The translations under genes and the position numbers were made by a program. A stretch of DNA of 64,000 bases from Cristatella mucedo (lineage: Eukaryota > Bryozoa > Phylactolaemata > Cristatellidae): positions 20,001-84,000 of the forward strand of contig WPIO01000085.1 in NCBI GenBank assembly GCA_009760855.2, read 5' to 3'. Below, in pieces: positions 12,228-32,996 of this stretch (positions within the stretch are counted from its first letter, which is position 1; each line of letters opens with the position of its first letter). The notes under the pieces were generated by a model that did no database searches, had not been told where the DNA came from, and worked only from the letters and a program-made list of their open reading frames with translations.

Positions 12228-12925
12228 AGTGCCTGAATCAACTTGGCTTAAACAAAAAGCTAAACACACACCTTTCTACCACAGCATTCGGTGGATCCCT
12301 GTGATTTGTCCGTTATGTGCTTATGCTGCTGACACTCACTGCTTACTGGCCCACCAGCATGTGCGATCAGGCGATTGCAGCATGTGCAAAACTCTGCAGC
12401 TTGGCTTGTCTGTCGTGAGCGTCGCACTTGCCACATTACTCCACTTTCGCCGACCTGCACTGGCTACCAGTCAAGCAACGGATTGACTTCAAGGTTTTGT
12501 CGCTCACTTTTAGGTCCCTTCATTCTATGGCTCCAGCCTATCTGTCAGATATACCACCCCATCAGGCCAAGCATCGTACCACCCGCTTTTCGGAATCCAA
12601 CAGTCTAGAAATACCTCGTACAAACCTTAAATCCTTTGGAGACCGTGCATTTAGTTCATATGCTCCCAAAGCCTGGAATTCCCTCCCACATGCGTCAGAA
12701 CATCCCCTGACCTGACCACATTTAAAAGGAACCTAAAAACACACCTATTTAGGACAGCATTTAGTGGGTCCCTGTGATTCGTCCTTGATGTGCTTATGTG
12801 TGCTGAAACTGTGCATGCTGCCACTAACCACATTTGCATGCTGACCCTGTGCATGTCACCCCTAAGCATGCTATTCATTTTGTTTTTTTTTCAAGCATGA
12901 TTTTACTTACCATTCAAGATGCTAT
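12228..12925 (+). mobile_element. Rearranged L2/CR1-type LINE
   Basis: Starts with a piece of LINE 3' UTR (about 12228-12335), then jumps back to coding sequence (ACAIRRLQH, HWLPVKQRI, APKAWNSLP) and runs again to the 3' UTR, ending before the stem-loop. The order shows an internal rearrangement or two fused insertions. Confidence 0.8.
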
Positions 12926-13235
12926 GCACCTCGAATGCCAGGCTACTTTATGAAATAGGTTAATCAGCATCTGCAGCACTGACAGGCCTACCTCTGCAAC
13001 TCCCTGCATATGGTGACAAAGTGGCAGCTAGATGCGATAAACACTTGATAAGAATTAGAAATAAGGTACAATCACAAGGACATCTGCATGAAATGCAAGT
13101 AAGGCAAGACGATATAAAATCAAGTAGAAGAGTAGAAGAAGAGAACAGAAGAGTACTAGGAAACCGCAGACAGTTTTGTAGGCTGGCGATCGAACAGCTA
13201 CAACCGCCAGCAGGAGAAAGCAATTAAAGCCCCCT
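12926..13235. other. Unassigned sequence with a short purine-rich plus ORF
   Basis: Positions 13021-13227 read open on the plus strand from a GTG codon and give an Arg/Glu-rich peptide with motifs like RRVEEENRRV. It has no ATG, family match or clear splice sites; it may be chance in a purine-rich tract. Confidence 0.2.
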
Positions 13236-13457
13236 CTCTCAGCTCCTGCAGCTGCTGCCTTCCATCTCAAAGCTGCTACTGCTGCTCTATTTCTCAGTTA
13301 CTGCTGCTACTTCCTCTCTCGGCTGCAGGTGCTGCTCCCTCTCTCGGCTGCAGGTGCTGCTCACTTCCTCAGCTGCTGCTTCTGCTGCCTCTCTCAGCTA
13401 CTGCTGCTTCCTTTCAGCTGCTGCTGCAGCCTCTCTCAGCTGCTGCTGCAGCCTCTC
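13236..13457. repeat. Imperfect CTG-rich array
   Basis: Degenerate gctgctgct / cctctctcagc phrases lead into the regular 33-bp array to the right. Confidence 0.7.
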
Positions 13458-13760
13458 TCAGCAGCTGAGAGGCTGCTGCTGCTGCCTCTCTCAGCAGCTG
13501 AGGGGCTGCTGCTGCTGCCTCTCTCAGCAGCTGAGGGGCTGCTGCTGCTGCCTCTCTCAGCAGCTGAGGGGCTGCTGCTGCTGCCTCTCTCAGCAGCTGA
13601 GGGGCTGCTGCTGCTGCCTCTCTCAGCAGCTGAGGGGCTGCTGCTGCTGCCTCTCTCAGCAGCTGAGGGGCTGCTGCTGCTGCCTCTCTCAGCAGCTGAG
13701 GGGCTGCTGCTGCTGCCTCTCTCAGCAGCTGAGGGGCTGCTGCTGCTGCCTCTGCTGCTG
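13458..13760. repeat. 33-bp tandem array with internal palindrome
   Basis: About nine near-identical 33-bp units. Each has a (ctg)4 run, cctct and the inverted repeat ctcagcagctgag, which can fold on either strand. All frames are open because 33 is a multiple of three; no gene is implied. Confidence 0.93.
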
Positions 13761-14690
13761 CCCCTCTCGGCTGCTGCTGCCGCCTCTGCTGCTGCCCCTC
13801 TCGGCTGCTGCCCCTCTTGGCTGCTGCTGCCGCCTCTGCTGCTGCCCCTCTCGGCTGCTGCTGCTGCTGCCGCCCCCCTCGGCTGCTGCCGCCCCCTCGG
13901 CTGCTGCCGCCCCCCTCGGCTGCTGCCGCCCCCCTCGGCTGCTGCCGCCCCCCTCGGCTGCTGCCGCCCCCCTCGGCTGCTGCCGCCCCCCTCGGCTGCT
14001 GCCGCCGCCCCCTCGGCTGCTGCCGCCGCCCCCCTCGGCTGCTGCCGCCGCCCCCCTCGGCTGCTGCCGCCGCCCCCTCGGCTGCTGCCGCCGCCCCCCT
14101 CGGCTGCTGCCGCCGCCCCCCTCGGCTGCTGCCGCCGCCCCCCTCGGCTGCTGCCGCCGCCCCCCTCGGCTGCTGCCGCCGCCGCCCCCCTCGGCTGCTG
14201 CCGCCGCCCCCTCGGCTGCTGCCGCCGCGCCCCCTCGGCTGCTGCCGGCCGCCCCCCTCGGCTGCTGCCGCCGCCCCCCTCGGCTGCTGCCGCCGCCCCC
14301 CTCGGCTGCTGCCGCCGCCCCCCTCGGCTGCTGCCGCCGCCCCCCTCGGCTGCTGCCGCCGCCCCCCTCGGCTGCTGCCGCCGCCCCCCCCCCCCGCTGC
14401 CTGCCCCCCCCCCCCTCGGCTGCTGCCGCCGCCCCCCTCGGCTGCTGCCGCCGCCCCCCTCGGCTGCTGCCGCCCCCCCCCCCGGCCGCTGCCGCCGCCC
14501 CCCCCGGCGGCGGCCCCCGGCCCCCCTCGGCTGCTGCCGGCCGCCCCCCCTCGGCTGCTGCCGCCGCCCCCCTCGGCTGCTGCCGCCGCCCCCCTCGGCT
14601 GCTGCCGCCGCCCCCCTCGGCTGCTGCCGCCGCCCCCCTCGGCTGCTGCCGCCGCCCCCCTCGGCTGCTGCTGCCGACCCTCACTCGAAT
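13761..14690. repeat. GC-rich 18/21-bp tandem array
   Basis: About 40 units of ccccctcggctgctgccg (18 bp, mainly 13870-14005) or the same plus ccg (21 bp, the rest), with C-run expansions at about 14384-14415 and 14470-14515. Encodes Leu/Pro/Ala/Cys pseudo-ORFs up to 450 codons on both strands. Likely assembly-sensitive. Confidence 0.95.
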
Positions 14691-14772
14691 TGACTGACTT
14701 GCAGGTTATATGAGCCAGGTGTAGTAAATTTAAGAAAAATGATTCTTTAGACTCCTGAGAGCCCTGATCTCA

Positions 14773-14798
14773 CTCACTCACTCACTCACTCTCTCTCT

Positions 14799-14849
<51 letters not shown>

Positions 14850-14912
14850 CTCTCTATCTCTGTGTCTCTCTATCGCTGTGTCTCTGTCTGTCTCCATTTT
14901 TCTCCGTCTCTC
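14773..14912. repeat. (TC)n microsatellite
   Basis: Pyrimidine-rich tract of tctc with interspersed tctgtg and cact units. Confidence 0.9.
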
Positions 14913-14924
14913 TAATGATATTAA

Positions 14925-15235
14925 TAAGCATACACTTGATAAAGTGCTCTCAGAGCATTCAATCTCTTTCTAGGTGCTTGAAATTTGCTGCAAAGGTTAC
15001 ACGATCGAAAAGTTAGTGGTATCAAGCTTGATAAACAAAAGAATAACATGGTTAGGGGTGACACTCACAGCGTCAGTATGCAAGTGTTGTTGGAGGCAGC
15101 ATGCAACAGTGTCACCACGCATAAGCACATAAAGGCGAATTACAGGGACCCACTAAATCCCGTCATAAATAGGTGCGTTTTATATTTCTCTTTAAATATG
15201 GTCTAGTCATGCGATGCCGTGACGCAAGTTGGGGG
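14925..15235 (-). mobile_element. LINE 3' fragment
   Basis: Minus-oriented 3' end: terminal stem-loop (gtgctctcagag ... tctctttctaggtgc), 3' UTR, then the last ORF codons, diverged. The remaining 15236-15494 has no supported feature. Confidence 0.8.
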
Positions 15236-15494
15236 GGTTCTGTTGGCTGAATCGGCTTCACAGCCATTGTGCCGGAAGATTTAACCTTGACCTGCAGTGC
15301 ATCACTGACTGACTCAGAACACCGGTTATTTTTGTAGGTGCAGACCACTGCTGATTGGCCGCACATGGGCCAATAGACCCCTGCCAAGGCCACACGAGCT
15401 ACGGATGATCAGAGCTTGATCAGGAAGAGGAGCCAGTAGTCTTAAGATTATTATGCATGATGGCTTGCTCAGCCAATAGTAATCATTTAGGACT

Positions 15495-16145
15495 AATAAT
15501 AATAATAATAATTCGCTTGATAAAGCGCCCTCAGAGAACTTAATCTCTCTCTAGGCACTTTACATTTGCTGTAAAGTGAAATGCAATTGAATGGTAAGTA
15601 AAATCATGCTTGAAAAACTAACAAAATGAATAATATGGTTAGGGGTGACATGCACAGGGTCAGCATGCAAATGTGGTTAGTGGCAGCATGCACAGTGTCA
15701 GCACGCATAAGCACATCAAGGACGAATCACAGGGACCCACTAAATGCTGTCCTAAATTGGTGTGTTTTTAAATTCTTTTTAAATGTGGTCAGGTCAGGGG
15801 ATGTTCTGACGCAGGTCGGGAGGGAGTTCCAGGCTTTGGGAGCATATGAACTAAATGCACGGTCTCCAAAGGATTTAAGGTTTGTACGAGGTATTTCTAG
15901 ACTGTTGGATTCCGAAAAGCGGGTGGTACGATGCTTGGCCTGATGGGGTAGTATATCTGACAGATAGGCTGGAGCCATAGAATGAAGGGACCTAAAAGTG
16001 AGCGACAAAACCTTGAAGTCAATCCGTTGCTTGACTGGTAGCCAGTGCAGGTCGGCGAAAGTGGAGTAATGTGGCAAGTGCGACGCTCACGACAGACAAG
16101 CCAAGCTGCAGAGTTTTGCACATGCTGCAATCGCCTGATCGCACC
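15495..16145 (-). mobile_element. L2/CR1-type LINE copy
   Basis: Minus-oriented, with (aat)n, stem-loop, 3' UTR and C-terminal ORF (minus 15727-16077: LHWLPVKQRI, AYLSDILPHQ, APKAWNSLP). It breaks at about 16145, and another copy of the same family starts about 60 bp on. Confidence 0.88.
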
Positions 16146-16207
16146 ATTCTCACCACTCGTTCTCGACCATTGACTGGTGAATAGCTTCAAGGCAGCACTG
16201 CACCAAC

Positions 16208-16676
16208 AAGTTCCAGGCTTTGGGAGCATATGTACTAAAGGCACGGTCTCCAAAGAATTTGAGGTTTGTAAGAGGTAAAGGTAAACAGTTGGATTCCGAA
16301 AAGCATGGTACGATGGTTAAAGTGGTGGGGAACTTTATCTGATAGGTAGGCTGGATCCACAGAATGAAGGGATCACAAAGTGAGCGACAAACCTTGAATT
16401 CAATCCGTTACCTGACTGGTAGCCAGTGCAGGTCGGCAAGAAGTGGTGTGATGTGGCAACTGCGACACACGACAGACAAGCCTAGCTGCCGAGTTTTGCA
16501 CCAGCTGTAACGCCTGATTGCACATGCCAGTAGGCCAGCAAGCAGTGAATTACATAAGTCCAGATGGCATGTCACAAATGCAAGTACTAAATTAGATGTA
16601 GTAGCAGTCTTGATTGTGGAGCTGATGTGGTTGTCTAACGAAAGGTCACTTTGGAACATGACACCTAGGTTTCGGT
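16208..16676 (-). mobile_element. Second LINE fragment
   Basis: Begins inside the APKAWN region and runs to the NLGVMFQSDLS-like region, with a deletion. It ends directly at the TC-rich microsatellite. Confidence 0.8.
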
Positions 16677-17455
<779 letters not shown>

Positions 17456-17811
17456 AGCACCTGCAGCATGCATATACTTACAGAATGCAGCACCTAGGTG
17501 TAATAATTAATATGCATACGAACTGAATAATGAACCAATAATGAGCAAACATGATATATGCACTGCCAACTAGAGATTCGCGATGGCGATTTGAGGACAA
17601 TTTGCAGTGGAATGGAGTGGATTGAGGCACTTTCCTAGGTCATTTCAGGCGATTGCCACCTATGATGTGATGATGTATCTCCGTCTGTAACTTCACAAAG
17701 TCATAAAGACCACGTGGGTGTTACGCAGGAGTTTTGTATAGCGCACTCACAGCCTAAGCGGCTTTCGGTGCGCATTCGGTACCCAACAGACTTCGTCTCA
17801 TGCAACAAAGA

Positions 17812-17859
17812 GAAAGTGGGAAGCATAGCAGAGTCAGGAGAGCAGTTGAGGTAGTGAGT
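17812..17859. repeat. 48-bp sequence duplicated at 39031-39078
   Basis: Starts gaaagtgggaagcatagcag and ends gaggtagtgagt; all 48 bases are identical to 39031-39078, while flanks differ. Probably the core of an unrecognised dispersed element. The surrounding 17456-17811 has nothing else. Confidence 0.85.
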
Positions 17860-17949
17860 AGCATAGAAGTAGCAGCTCAGGACCGCTAAAAAAGATGTGC
17901 CATAGTCGGCAGTAGGAGAGTAGTTATTACCACTGTGCGAGGATGCACT

Positions 17950-18600
17950 TTTTTGTTTTACATGTTTGTGGACATAGCACGTTGCACTTTAATATGCAAT
18001 AACAACTGGAGCTCAGTGCAATCTATTTCGATTTTTTCGGTGGATTCGGTGGATTGTGGTATTGGCCCGGGCTACTGAGTCGATTGCAGCAGTGCACAAG
18101 GACGGCCGTGCCAATGCAAGTGAAATTTTATGTGCAATTGTCGCAGAGTGTGCTGCCATGTGCAATTAAAAAAGCTTTTCGAACAGGATTTCTTTTGTTT
18201 CGCGGTTGAACGCAGCAGACTGCGGTATTGGCTTGGGCCACTGCAATGTTATTTCAGTGGACTTCGTGAGAATGCGTGAACGAAATCGCGAGAAATTTTC
18301 TGGGTACATTGTAAGTGTAGCGTAGTTTGATGTTTCAAACATTTTTGGAGCGGTGTGCAGCTTATTTGTGGTGGATTTGATAGGAACTTTAATGGATTGT
18401 GGTACACGCATCTGGCATCGAACCTCGTTTGCATAAGTGTGCATAAGTTTCGCGAAGCGACATGAAATTTGGTGGGTAGATACAATCGAACGTGTAATAC
18501 AATATCAGCGAAAAATTTGAGCTCGGCAACATTACTGTCCGGTCGATGTTAGCCCACTTAGAGTGGATTGTGGTAATTCATTGACCCCCTATATATGGCC
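17950..18600. repeat. ~170-bp degenerate tandem repeat (4 units)
   Basis: The phrase ggattgtggta recurs at about 18050, 18217 (as gactgcggta), 18391 and 18561, and gaaattt at about 18122, 18292 and 18463, so the period is 167-174 bp. Units are diverged but share order of motifs. This is nucleosome-length and satellite-like. No ORF is supported. Confidence 0.7.
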
Positions 18601-20824
18601 TACTTCGATTGACTAACTAAAGGCAAGCTCTTGGTTTCTGAAGCAACGGTCAATTACTCGCGTGGCTCACGCGTACGTAGCAAGTCAATTCGATCCTGTT
18701 CGTCTTTGCAGCTCCACGCGGAGGGTGCAGAGTGCGATACGATCGGTCCGACGTACAGGCTGCTAGGTCAGACCTAGGGCCATGCCATCGGTCACATGAT
18801 CTGACCTGCCATTGGCTGGCTCGTGTTGGGAGCTAACTCAAGTAAGCAGGGATACAGGGGGTGCCGGGTTGTGGCAGCAACAACAAACAGCAACAAACAA
18901 CAAAGCAGCAACATCAGGCGGTTCGTCGCCAGCTAGCCTGCACAACGGTGCGACACGACGCTATGCGTCGCAGGCGCCTCATAGCGGTTCGCCAGAAGCT
19001 TCTCAGCACTATAGTCGTAAATTAGCCTTCGCGGGTCAGGTGTGGGTCAGTAGGAATTGGGCTGCTTGGGGTTCCCGTACCGTGGGTGGCTCGTTCATGG
19101 GCTAACTAAGGCTTGGCTATTGGTGCTAATACTAGGAAGAACTGTTGGTAGATCGCCAAGTCAACTAAATCTACTTTACCTGGCCACTTTACTTAAGCTG
19201 GAGAGGACCCAGTGACTGAAGAAGTGGCAGCTACCCCTATGCACTGCAATTAGCCAGTCGAGTGGCACGGTAGTACATGTCTGTGCTAATTGATGGATGG
19301 TTAGTATGCCCAAAAACACGGCAGGTTTGTGTGCTTGCCTGCAATAATTCTTGTCTCATCGCACGCGCACCGTGCTATATACGGCGACCAGCTGCTTCAT
19401 TACTCCTTAACTAAAGGGGTTTGTCACAAACACAGCACACGAGTTGTAGTCTTAGCAAACGCACATATTGTAAGCTGGTGCCTGGAAGCAAGGTTAACCA
19501 GTCCTAGCTGCTGTCCCAAGGAAACCCGGCAAATCACGGCAGTAATTAAGAACGCCCATACATTAGCGAGTCTATGTCGCGAATGATTATTAACATGCAC
19601 TGACTCGTGAACAGTTCAGCGAATAAAGAACACAGAACAAAAAAGCCAGCAGCAGGGGTTCATTCAGCGCAATTAGCCAAGTGAGTACGTGCAAGTGGTA
19701 ATACACGTCGGATTTATTAACAGTTAGCGACTGTTGATTACCTATCGATATCGGCCAATTGTAACCTATGCTTACCTTCTAATTAGCACGTACTTCCAGT
19801 TGGCGGTCAGCAGTAATTGTTCAATGTTATCCTACGTTCAGGGGAGAGCCATACATGTGTTTGGTTGACCGGTCACGGTTCAGTGTATGTGGTCAACACG
19901 TTCTACTACTTCTATATAGGGCGCCTCAAAGCGGTTAAATTTTACTCACAGCTTTCGTAACGCTGGCGGAGCGTATAACTGCGAGGGTTGCAGCGTAGCA
20001 GCTGTCTGCCCCACCTGTTGATAATTTTAGCCTGTGAACACGTATACCACAAGCGTGGTGTGCGCTTTGGTGAGCATACTCGCCCGCTAGCACTGCAAAC
20101 GCAGTTTCAGCACATACAGTTACTGTACCGACAAGTCAAGCAGCCTATGTTGTCGCGGTACCCGAATATGCGTAGTTATAGGCTGCAGGAGCCCGACCAG
20201 CTTAGTAGCAGCTGAGTTGCTGCGGTTGCTGCGCCGAGTCCATATATGCCTAGTTCGACCGAACGTAATTCGGAAGACGAGCGCAAGGTGTGGGCTTTGA
20301 CACTGCGGATAGCACTCACGTGGCGTGTACGGAACAAGCTGAGTCGGCAGCGGTCGTCTCGTCCAGCTGCACGTGTAGGATGAGATAAGAGTACGCTCAG
20401 TCTGACGGCCAGAAGGACAGTGATGGCCACGAGGTGGCCGAATGGTCACGTGAGCATTGCTGCCATTGGCTGAGCAGTGTCTAGGGTCAGCCCAAGTAGG
20501 GATAGGCAGTCCACCCCTGCGTTGTGACGTTATGTCAGAGAGGAATGAGCCCTACGCGTCGACGGCAAGTCGGCGCCTCAGTGGCGCCATTCAAGCCGTG
20601 CCATTCACTCCGTACGTCAGGCGATCAATGGCAGACATCGGTGCACCGCAAAGTGCTGCACTCACGGACGTGTGCAATAGCAGTTGGCATGCACTACTTT
20701 TAGCCAAACTGCTGCCTGGCCGTGCAGAGTGCTTTTCGTTTCCTACTTGTATTCTCGTTCACCTCTTTGCTTTTATTAAGATTGAGCCTACAGTTCCTAA
20801 CTGGGCAACCATAAATATGAAGGG
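18601..20824. other. Intergenic, no recognised gene
   Basis: Contains two single copies of the CCAAT plus TCACATGA/TCACGTGA arrangement (about 18785-18840 and 20440-20505). Several Ala/Gln-rich or short ORFs exist, none with a start, splice or family signal I can support. Confidence 0.4.
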
Positions 20825-20965
20825 CTGGAGGTGCTCGCCCCGACCAAGGTCTGGCTGAGGTCGTGGGCTCGAGCCCCCCAGGCATATGTGAAGTGCCTGA
20901 ATAGAGATTCATTTCTCTTGAGGCGCTATACAAATGAACTATATTTTTTTTATATAAACCGGCAA
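20825..20965 (+). mobile_element. tRNA-derived SINE, family 1 (5'-truncated)
   Basis: Starts at gtgctcgccccgacc, carries the B-box gtgggctcgagcc and the conserved tail gcgctatacaaatgaac. The A-box end is missing. The following 20966-21536 has no supported feature. Confidence 0.85.
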
Positions 20966-21536
20966 GTCCGAAGCGGTATGCTGCATGCGAAGGCACAGCG
21001 CGTGGATTCGCATTATGTCAATAAGTAACACTTCTGGTGTTTTCTACAGATGTACTTATTGAAACCAATCTGTTAAGTCATCAGGTCAGTGATGGAAAAC
21101 GTGACACTTATACTGCCTGTCGGAGTTGGAGATCAACAAAAGAAGATACAGCGAATATGGCAGCACTCCCGAAAGTAAGTGTGCTGCATTCTTTACCAGT
21201 GTGCCGGTATGGTGCATAATAAGCTTTGGGAGCACAGGAGGAAGTTACTTCATTGTTCTGAAGAAGCATTTCTTGATGTGGGGTTGCACTTAGTGAAGCT
21301 GCCTGTTTACGGCCTCCTTCTTTGACCCCGTGTTGACATTTCTGGTTTGTTTGTCTGCTCGCGGAGCCTGTCTGCACAAATGTGAGCTCGTGTGGCACAT
21401 GATCCTGTAGCATGTTTCCAAACAAACTTCTGCATGAATAGCTGCACCAAACGAGGAAATAATGTAAATTGAAAATCCTTATATTTTTAAATTGTAGCAT
21501 GTATGCAAGAAAGTAGTATATACTACCGTAGTCTAA

Positions 21537-30161
<8,625 letters not shown>

Positions 30162-30418
30162 GTTGGGTACCAGGATGCCAAACGAAATAACTTCCTGTGT
30201 GACCGGACAATGAATCCTGGATAAAGGTGAGTAATAGATCGGCCTATTTAATATTATCCGTAAAAATTGGTTTTAATACATTGCGGTCAATCTTTGATGA
30301 CTATTCACATGATAGATCATAAATATATATAATGTAACCAACGCTAGGAGCATAGCTATCACGTCTCTCAGGAAGACTACAGCGACTCCGTTAGTCGCCT
30401 TTTAGTAAAGTGTGGGAA
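30162..30418. promoter_or_regulatory. Bidirectional promoter between PSMC6 and COQ7
   Basis: Only 257 bp separate the two start codons. Visible: an ETS/GABP-type acttcctg at about 30191, an inverted CCAAT-like aaattggttt near 30270, and a TATA-like ataaatatatataatg near 30320. A strong donor (ataaaggtgagtaa, GT at 30227) and an acceptor (cgtctctcagg, AG at 30370-30371) on the plus strand suggest a 5' UTR intron of COQ7. Which motifs act is inference. Confidence 0.6.
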
Positions 30419-32435
30419 ATGTTTCGGAAGGCTTGCTTTGCTTTAAGAATGCCTAAGCGCGGCGTCACCTCACTTGCAAAAAAGGCCGCTGAAAGGAGAC
30501 TCGTCGATCGCATTATCCGCGTTGATCATGCCGGCGAATTGGGAGCTGACAGGATCTACGCTGGCCAGATGGCGATCTTAGGTAACACTGCGGCTGGACC
30601 CGTCATAAAGAGCATGTGGGAACAAGAGAAGCACCACCTGGAGACATTTAGGAAGTTTATCCCGAAGTACAGAGCTCGACCAACTGCGCTTCTTCCACTG
30701 TGGAACGTGGCTGGATTTACTCTTGGAGCCAGCACAGCTCTTTTAGGTGAGAGCACTAATTCTGTGAATGCTTTGCAATCAGCCGCTTCAACAGCTTTCT
30801 GGGCTTCCCCTTTGAGTTGAAAAAGCCACGCAAGTGACGGCAAAGCCAATTAATTAAAAATTTTCCCGTGCATCCATGGTTTAGGTAGTGCTCTTTGCTA
30901 GGATATAGCCATGCGTTTCTCTAAACAAACCTGTCATGTTCCGTGATTTATAAGGTGTGAGAAAATCCTTGTTGAAAAAATAACCACGGCACAATTGGCC
31001 ATTATAGCCAGAGTCGGCATTGCAGCACTGCTGTAAAAAAATTATTCTTAGCATATTATTGTATAATACACCTGTGGTCTGAAAGCACGCTTAATCGACA
31101 CCTATAAGAAGCTGAAGTGAGTTGACCCGCATGGTCGGAGCAACTAGTAGACAGATCAACTTAAATGCCAAGGTCAGCGTGGCCATTCCTGTAATTGCGT
31201 CATGCAATAATTGAAAATAATGGCCTTACACCCATAATGCTATGAAAACTCAGAAACGAAGGCCGTGTGATCTCAGTATATTATTTCCAGATGGGTATTT
31301 CTTTCAAGTGCCAATTGGTACCCAGTCGCAATGCAGGCATTATCCATGCCTGAACAGAGACCAATAAAATGTGGAATTTACCGTGATCTTTGCTGTTGAC
31401 CGGCACTTATATTACAGTGCCAGCATTGCGTTGCCCAGTTCAGTAGAGGATGCACAGATGACCAGCTGTTCTGTTTTTTCTGCTTCTTTCTCGTCAGAAC
31501 TGACTAGACACGGCGTAGCTGCCCAGAGCAATTCCCACAAGTGTGCAGTTCTGCAGGACCTGCTTTTTGTGGTGGCAGCTCCATCTCTGGCTACCTAGCC
31601 TCCAGTATCATTTCAGACACGTGAGGCAGGGCTCGCCTAAAAGTCTTAGTGGGTATTCCCCATTGAATATCTACTCATTGCAGAGGGGGAGAAGTTTTCT
31701 CTACTTGTTGTGGAGGATGTACCTTTTCCTCAAAACCTGGCCTATTAATCCATTCACCATCGTGGAGAAATAGCATCGATGGTTCCTTCGGGGGCCATTC
31801 TTGGCACGTCATTTTCTGGTTGTATTAGTTCTAGCTTTCATTTTGTATTAAATGAACATAGACCAACTGATATTGCAGTTTTGCATAGGTATGGCCCAAC
31901 CCCCTCGACGAGATTGTCACCTTTGTTGCTGATTTTATGGTAAAACTCATCTCGATGTGACTACAAGGTGTCACGCTGGAGTCAAGTCACGATAGGTGGC
32001 AGATTGCAGCCCATTGCCTGGAAGGCTCCTACTTACCATGTACATATGTGAAGCTGTCCAATGCAGCTGTTTGCTTAGCGTTTAAGGTCATGCGTGCTGT
32101 TCATGTGCATGCTATCTGCTTGTCATGTGACTGAAAGAGCTTATGCTCTTACCACCTCAGGAACAGAAGGCGCAATGGCCTGCACTGTGGCAGTGGAGAG
32201 TGCTATCGTTGAGCATTACAACGATCAGATACGTGAGCTTCTAGCTAACAGTGACCACGGTGGCAACAAATATTCGGAGCTTCTGGAAACTATTGCCAGA
32301 TTCCGTGATGAGGAGTCGGAGCACCATGCCACCGGCTTAGCCAATGGTGCTGAGCAGGCACCTGCCTACCAGGCTTTGACCCAGGCCATTAAGCTCGGCT
32401 GCAAGGCAGCCATATGGCTGTCGGAACGTGTCTGA
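30419..32435 (+). CDS. COQ7: 5-demethoxyubiquinone hydroxylase COQ7 (mitochondrial)
   Basis: Diiron monooxygenase that hydroxylates demethoxyubiquinone in the penultimate step of ubiquinone synthesis on the matrix side of the inner mitochondrial membrane. Exons 30419-30746 and 32161-32435 (603 nt, 200 codons plus TGA) join as G|GA across a GT-AG intron of 1.4 kb. The family diiron ligands are all visible: E40 in HAGE, E70 and H73 in EQEKHH, E122 in TVAVE, E161 and H164 in DEESEHH. The Arg/Lys-rich first ~20 residues (MFRKACFALRMPKRG) fit a mitochondrial targeting peptide. Human COQ7 is 217 residues. ATG at 30419 is chosen; the frame is open a little upstream but only from GTG at 30410. Shares its upstream region with PSMC6. 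Confidence 0.96.
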
Positions 32436-32682
32436 CCGTGTGCTCACGTCCTGACATGAACCGTGGCAATCGAAAGCAGTCAGCTGTAAGCATCCCTCTA
32501 ATATGGCAGTGTTAGCTGTCTGCACAGGGGTTGCTTGTGGCTAAGGAAGTGCATTAACTATTGCTCGATCTTATATCTAATGGAACTGTTGGCAAACGTT
32601 GTACGTGCATCTATTAGACTCGGTATACTTCAACCTGCTCATGCCATGCCAGCTCGTGCTTGGCTGCAGCATGCTTGACCGA

Positions 32683-32688
32683 AATAAA
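32683..32688 (+). terminator. Poly(A) signal for COQ7
   Basis: AATAAA 248 nt after the COQ7 stop codon, on the plus strand; no nearer canonical hexamer was noticed. Confidence 0.55.
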
Positions 32689-32777
32689 TCTATATGACCG
32701 CAGTGCCTAAATTAAATAACAGTTTGGCAACTGCTGGCCTGCCTTCATTGCAAGCTCCAACCTGTTGCAGTTGCCGT

Positions 32778-32945
32778 CTTGGTTTGGCCCAGTGGTTAAT
32801 GTGCTTGCCTGTAACGACTGAGGTCAAGGTGAATGTATTTGATGACCGAGGTCGTGGGCTCGAGCCCCTGTGGCATAAGTGAAGTGCCTGAATAAAGATC
32901 AAGTTCTCTTAGGATGCTATACAAATAAATTATATACATACATTA
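32778..32945 (+). mobile_element. tRNA-derived SINE, family 1, with internal insertion
   Basis: A-box tggcccagtggttaatgtg and B-box gtgggctcgagcc are spaced wider than in other copies because ~20 extra bases (gaggtcaaggtgaatg) lie between. The copy at 34785 has a related insert, so this is a subfamily. Confidence 0.9.
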
Positions 32946-32963
32946 TATGCATTATATAAATGC

Positions 32964-32996
<33 letters not shown>

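Noticed and set aside
13329-14713. Leu/Pro/Ala/Cys-rich proteins of ~300-450 codons
   Set aside because: Open frames on both strands of GC-rich tandem repeats; no splice or family evidence.
30410-30418. COQ7 start at GTG 30410
   Set aside because: A standard ATG lies three codons later, and GTG initiation is unusual in animals.
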